The notes under the pieces are model-generated. The model searched no databases and had not been told where the DNA came from. It saw only the letters and a program-made list of their open reading frames with translations. 6,858 nt of DNA from an uncultured Collinsella sp. (GTDB taxonomy: Bacteria; Actinomycetota; Coriobacteriia; Coriobacteriales; Coriobacteriaceae). The DNA is taken from NCBI GenBank assembly GCA_902478875.1, contig CABSMZ010000101.1, positions 1 through 6,858 on the forward strand, written 5' to 3'. Every line of letters starts with the position of its first letter. Positions within the stretch are counted from its first letter, which is position 1. The position numbers were made by a program, and so were the translations under genes. Positions 6,448 through 6,858 of this stretch are shown in pieces.

Positions 6448-6454
6448 TTACGTA
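6433..6454. promoter_or_regulatory. Palindromic operator of three TACGTA boxes at 8-bp pitch
   Basis: The 22 bases read TACGTAAT, TACGTAAT, TACGTA and equal their own reverse complement. Each TACGTA is itself palindromic and the boxes repeat every 8 bp. MetJ, an RHH repressor, binds tandem 8-bp palindromic boxes as a dimer array, so the pitch fits an RHH target. The site covers the presumed -35 region of the operon and lies about 65 bp before the RHH gene. Autoregulation is inferred. Confidence 0.65.
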
Positions 6455-6811
6455 TGCCAATTTGAGCCATGCATTACTCAATCACTAGTCAGTATTCGTT
6501 GACGAATCGTTGGGGATAACGAATATATCGAGGTAGACAGCCGTTTTTACCGTCTGTGAGTGCCAGCAAATCGATACTCAAACGTCGTGAGTACATTTTG
6601 AGTACCAGTCCGAGTGGCCTCTTGCGGGCGGACGCAATCTGCCGGTCAGCATTAATTAGAAATAAATTGATGGCGTTGCTTCGATAATTGAAAGCACTTT
6701 AAAACATACCAGCAAACAATAATCCCAGCTAAACAGCTTGAGAGATTGCGTGGCTGGTTTGCATGTACCACATACACCACAATGCACAAGCACCCATGGC
6801 ACGCAAATCAG
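6455..6811. other. AT-richer non-coding stretch upstream of the operon
   Basis: I see no supported gene here on either strand. The stretch is visibly more AT-rich than the genes, especially 6650-6730. It holds two repeat clusters. In the first, TATTCGTT (6493-6500) is inverted at 6518-6525, and ATTCGT-TG-ACGAAT forms a palindrome at 6494-6507. In the second, TACTCA (6575-6580) is followed by inverted copies TGAGTA at 6588-6593 and 6599-6604. These could be binding sites of a regulator or recombinase; nothing identifies which. Confidence 0.4.
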
Positions 6812-6834
6812 AACCACCCTTAAAAAGGGTGGTT
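6812..6834. terminator. Terminator-like hairpin near the right edge
   Basis: AACCACCCTT (6812-6821) pairs perfectly with AAGGGTGGTT (6825-6834) around an AAA loop. On the plus strand the stem runs into TTTGCTCTT; on the minus strand it is followed by CTGATTTG. The better T content favours the plus direction, but either or both are possible. A minus-strand gene beyond the window could end here, separating it from the restriction operon. Confidence 0.55.
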
Positions 6835-6858
6835 TGCTCTTAGGGTATAACCCACGGG

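Noticed and set aside
6763..6843. 26-codon plus-strand frame near the right edge
   Set aside because: No ribosome site, and it reads straight through the hairpin at 6812-6834.
1..6858. CRISPR array, tRNA, rRNA or insertion sequence
   Set aside because: No regularly spaced direct repeats with unique spacers, no cloverleaf or rRNA-like stretch, and no transposase frame were seen on either strand.

Overview
The window is one end of an Illumina contig from a GC-rich bacterium. The first 49 bases are uncleaved Nextera adapter (P7 tail, an 8-base index, read-2 primer site and mosaic end) and are not genome. The high GC content of the genes and the actinobacterial look of the methyltransferase suggest Actinomycetota, perhaps a Coriobacteriia gut bacterium of the Collinsella/Olsenella kind. 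That placement is from memory and is moderate at best.

All supported genes lie on the minus strand, so transcription runs from the right end of the window to the left. Reading in that direction: an AT-richer, gene-free stretch (6369-6858) carries a terminator-like hairpin and the putative promoter and operator of the operon. The operon is a 55-residue ribbon-helix-helix (RHH) protein (6201-6368), then a type III-like DNA methyltransferase, mod (4018-6201 in full), then its helicase/nuclease partner, res (1106-4015). RHH stop and mod start share one base (TGATG); mod stop and res start are 2 bases apart. A GC-rich hairpin (1010-1038) follows res. Then comes an unusually structured non-coding stretch (about 716-1009), followed by a second small unit: a DUF2958 protein typical of plasmids and integrative elements (416-715) and an unrecognised acidic 97-residue protein (118-411), closed by a strong hairpin terminator next to the adapter.

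The main interest is the restriction-modification operon. mod has an in-frame amber codon at codon 10 of its natural, translationally coupled frame, while the sequence after it still encodes the expected N-terminal domain. It also carries a G9 homopolymer about 86 codons in; a gain or loss of one G puts a stop codon within about six codons, the layout of a phase-variable mod gene (phasevarion). The small RHH protein is a candidate controller. Upstream of it is a 22-bp perfect palindrome of three TACGTA boxes at 8-bp pitch, the geometry used by MetJ/Arc-type regulators, placed over the likely promoter. Together they suggest a type III system under two kinds of control: RHH repression and slippage switching. 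In this assembly mod appears to be off or N-terminally truncated.
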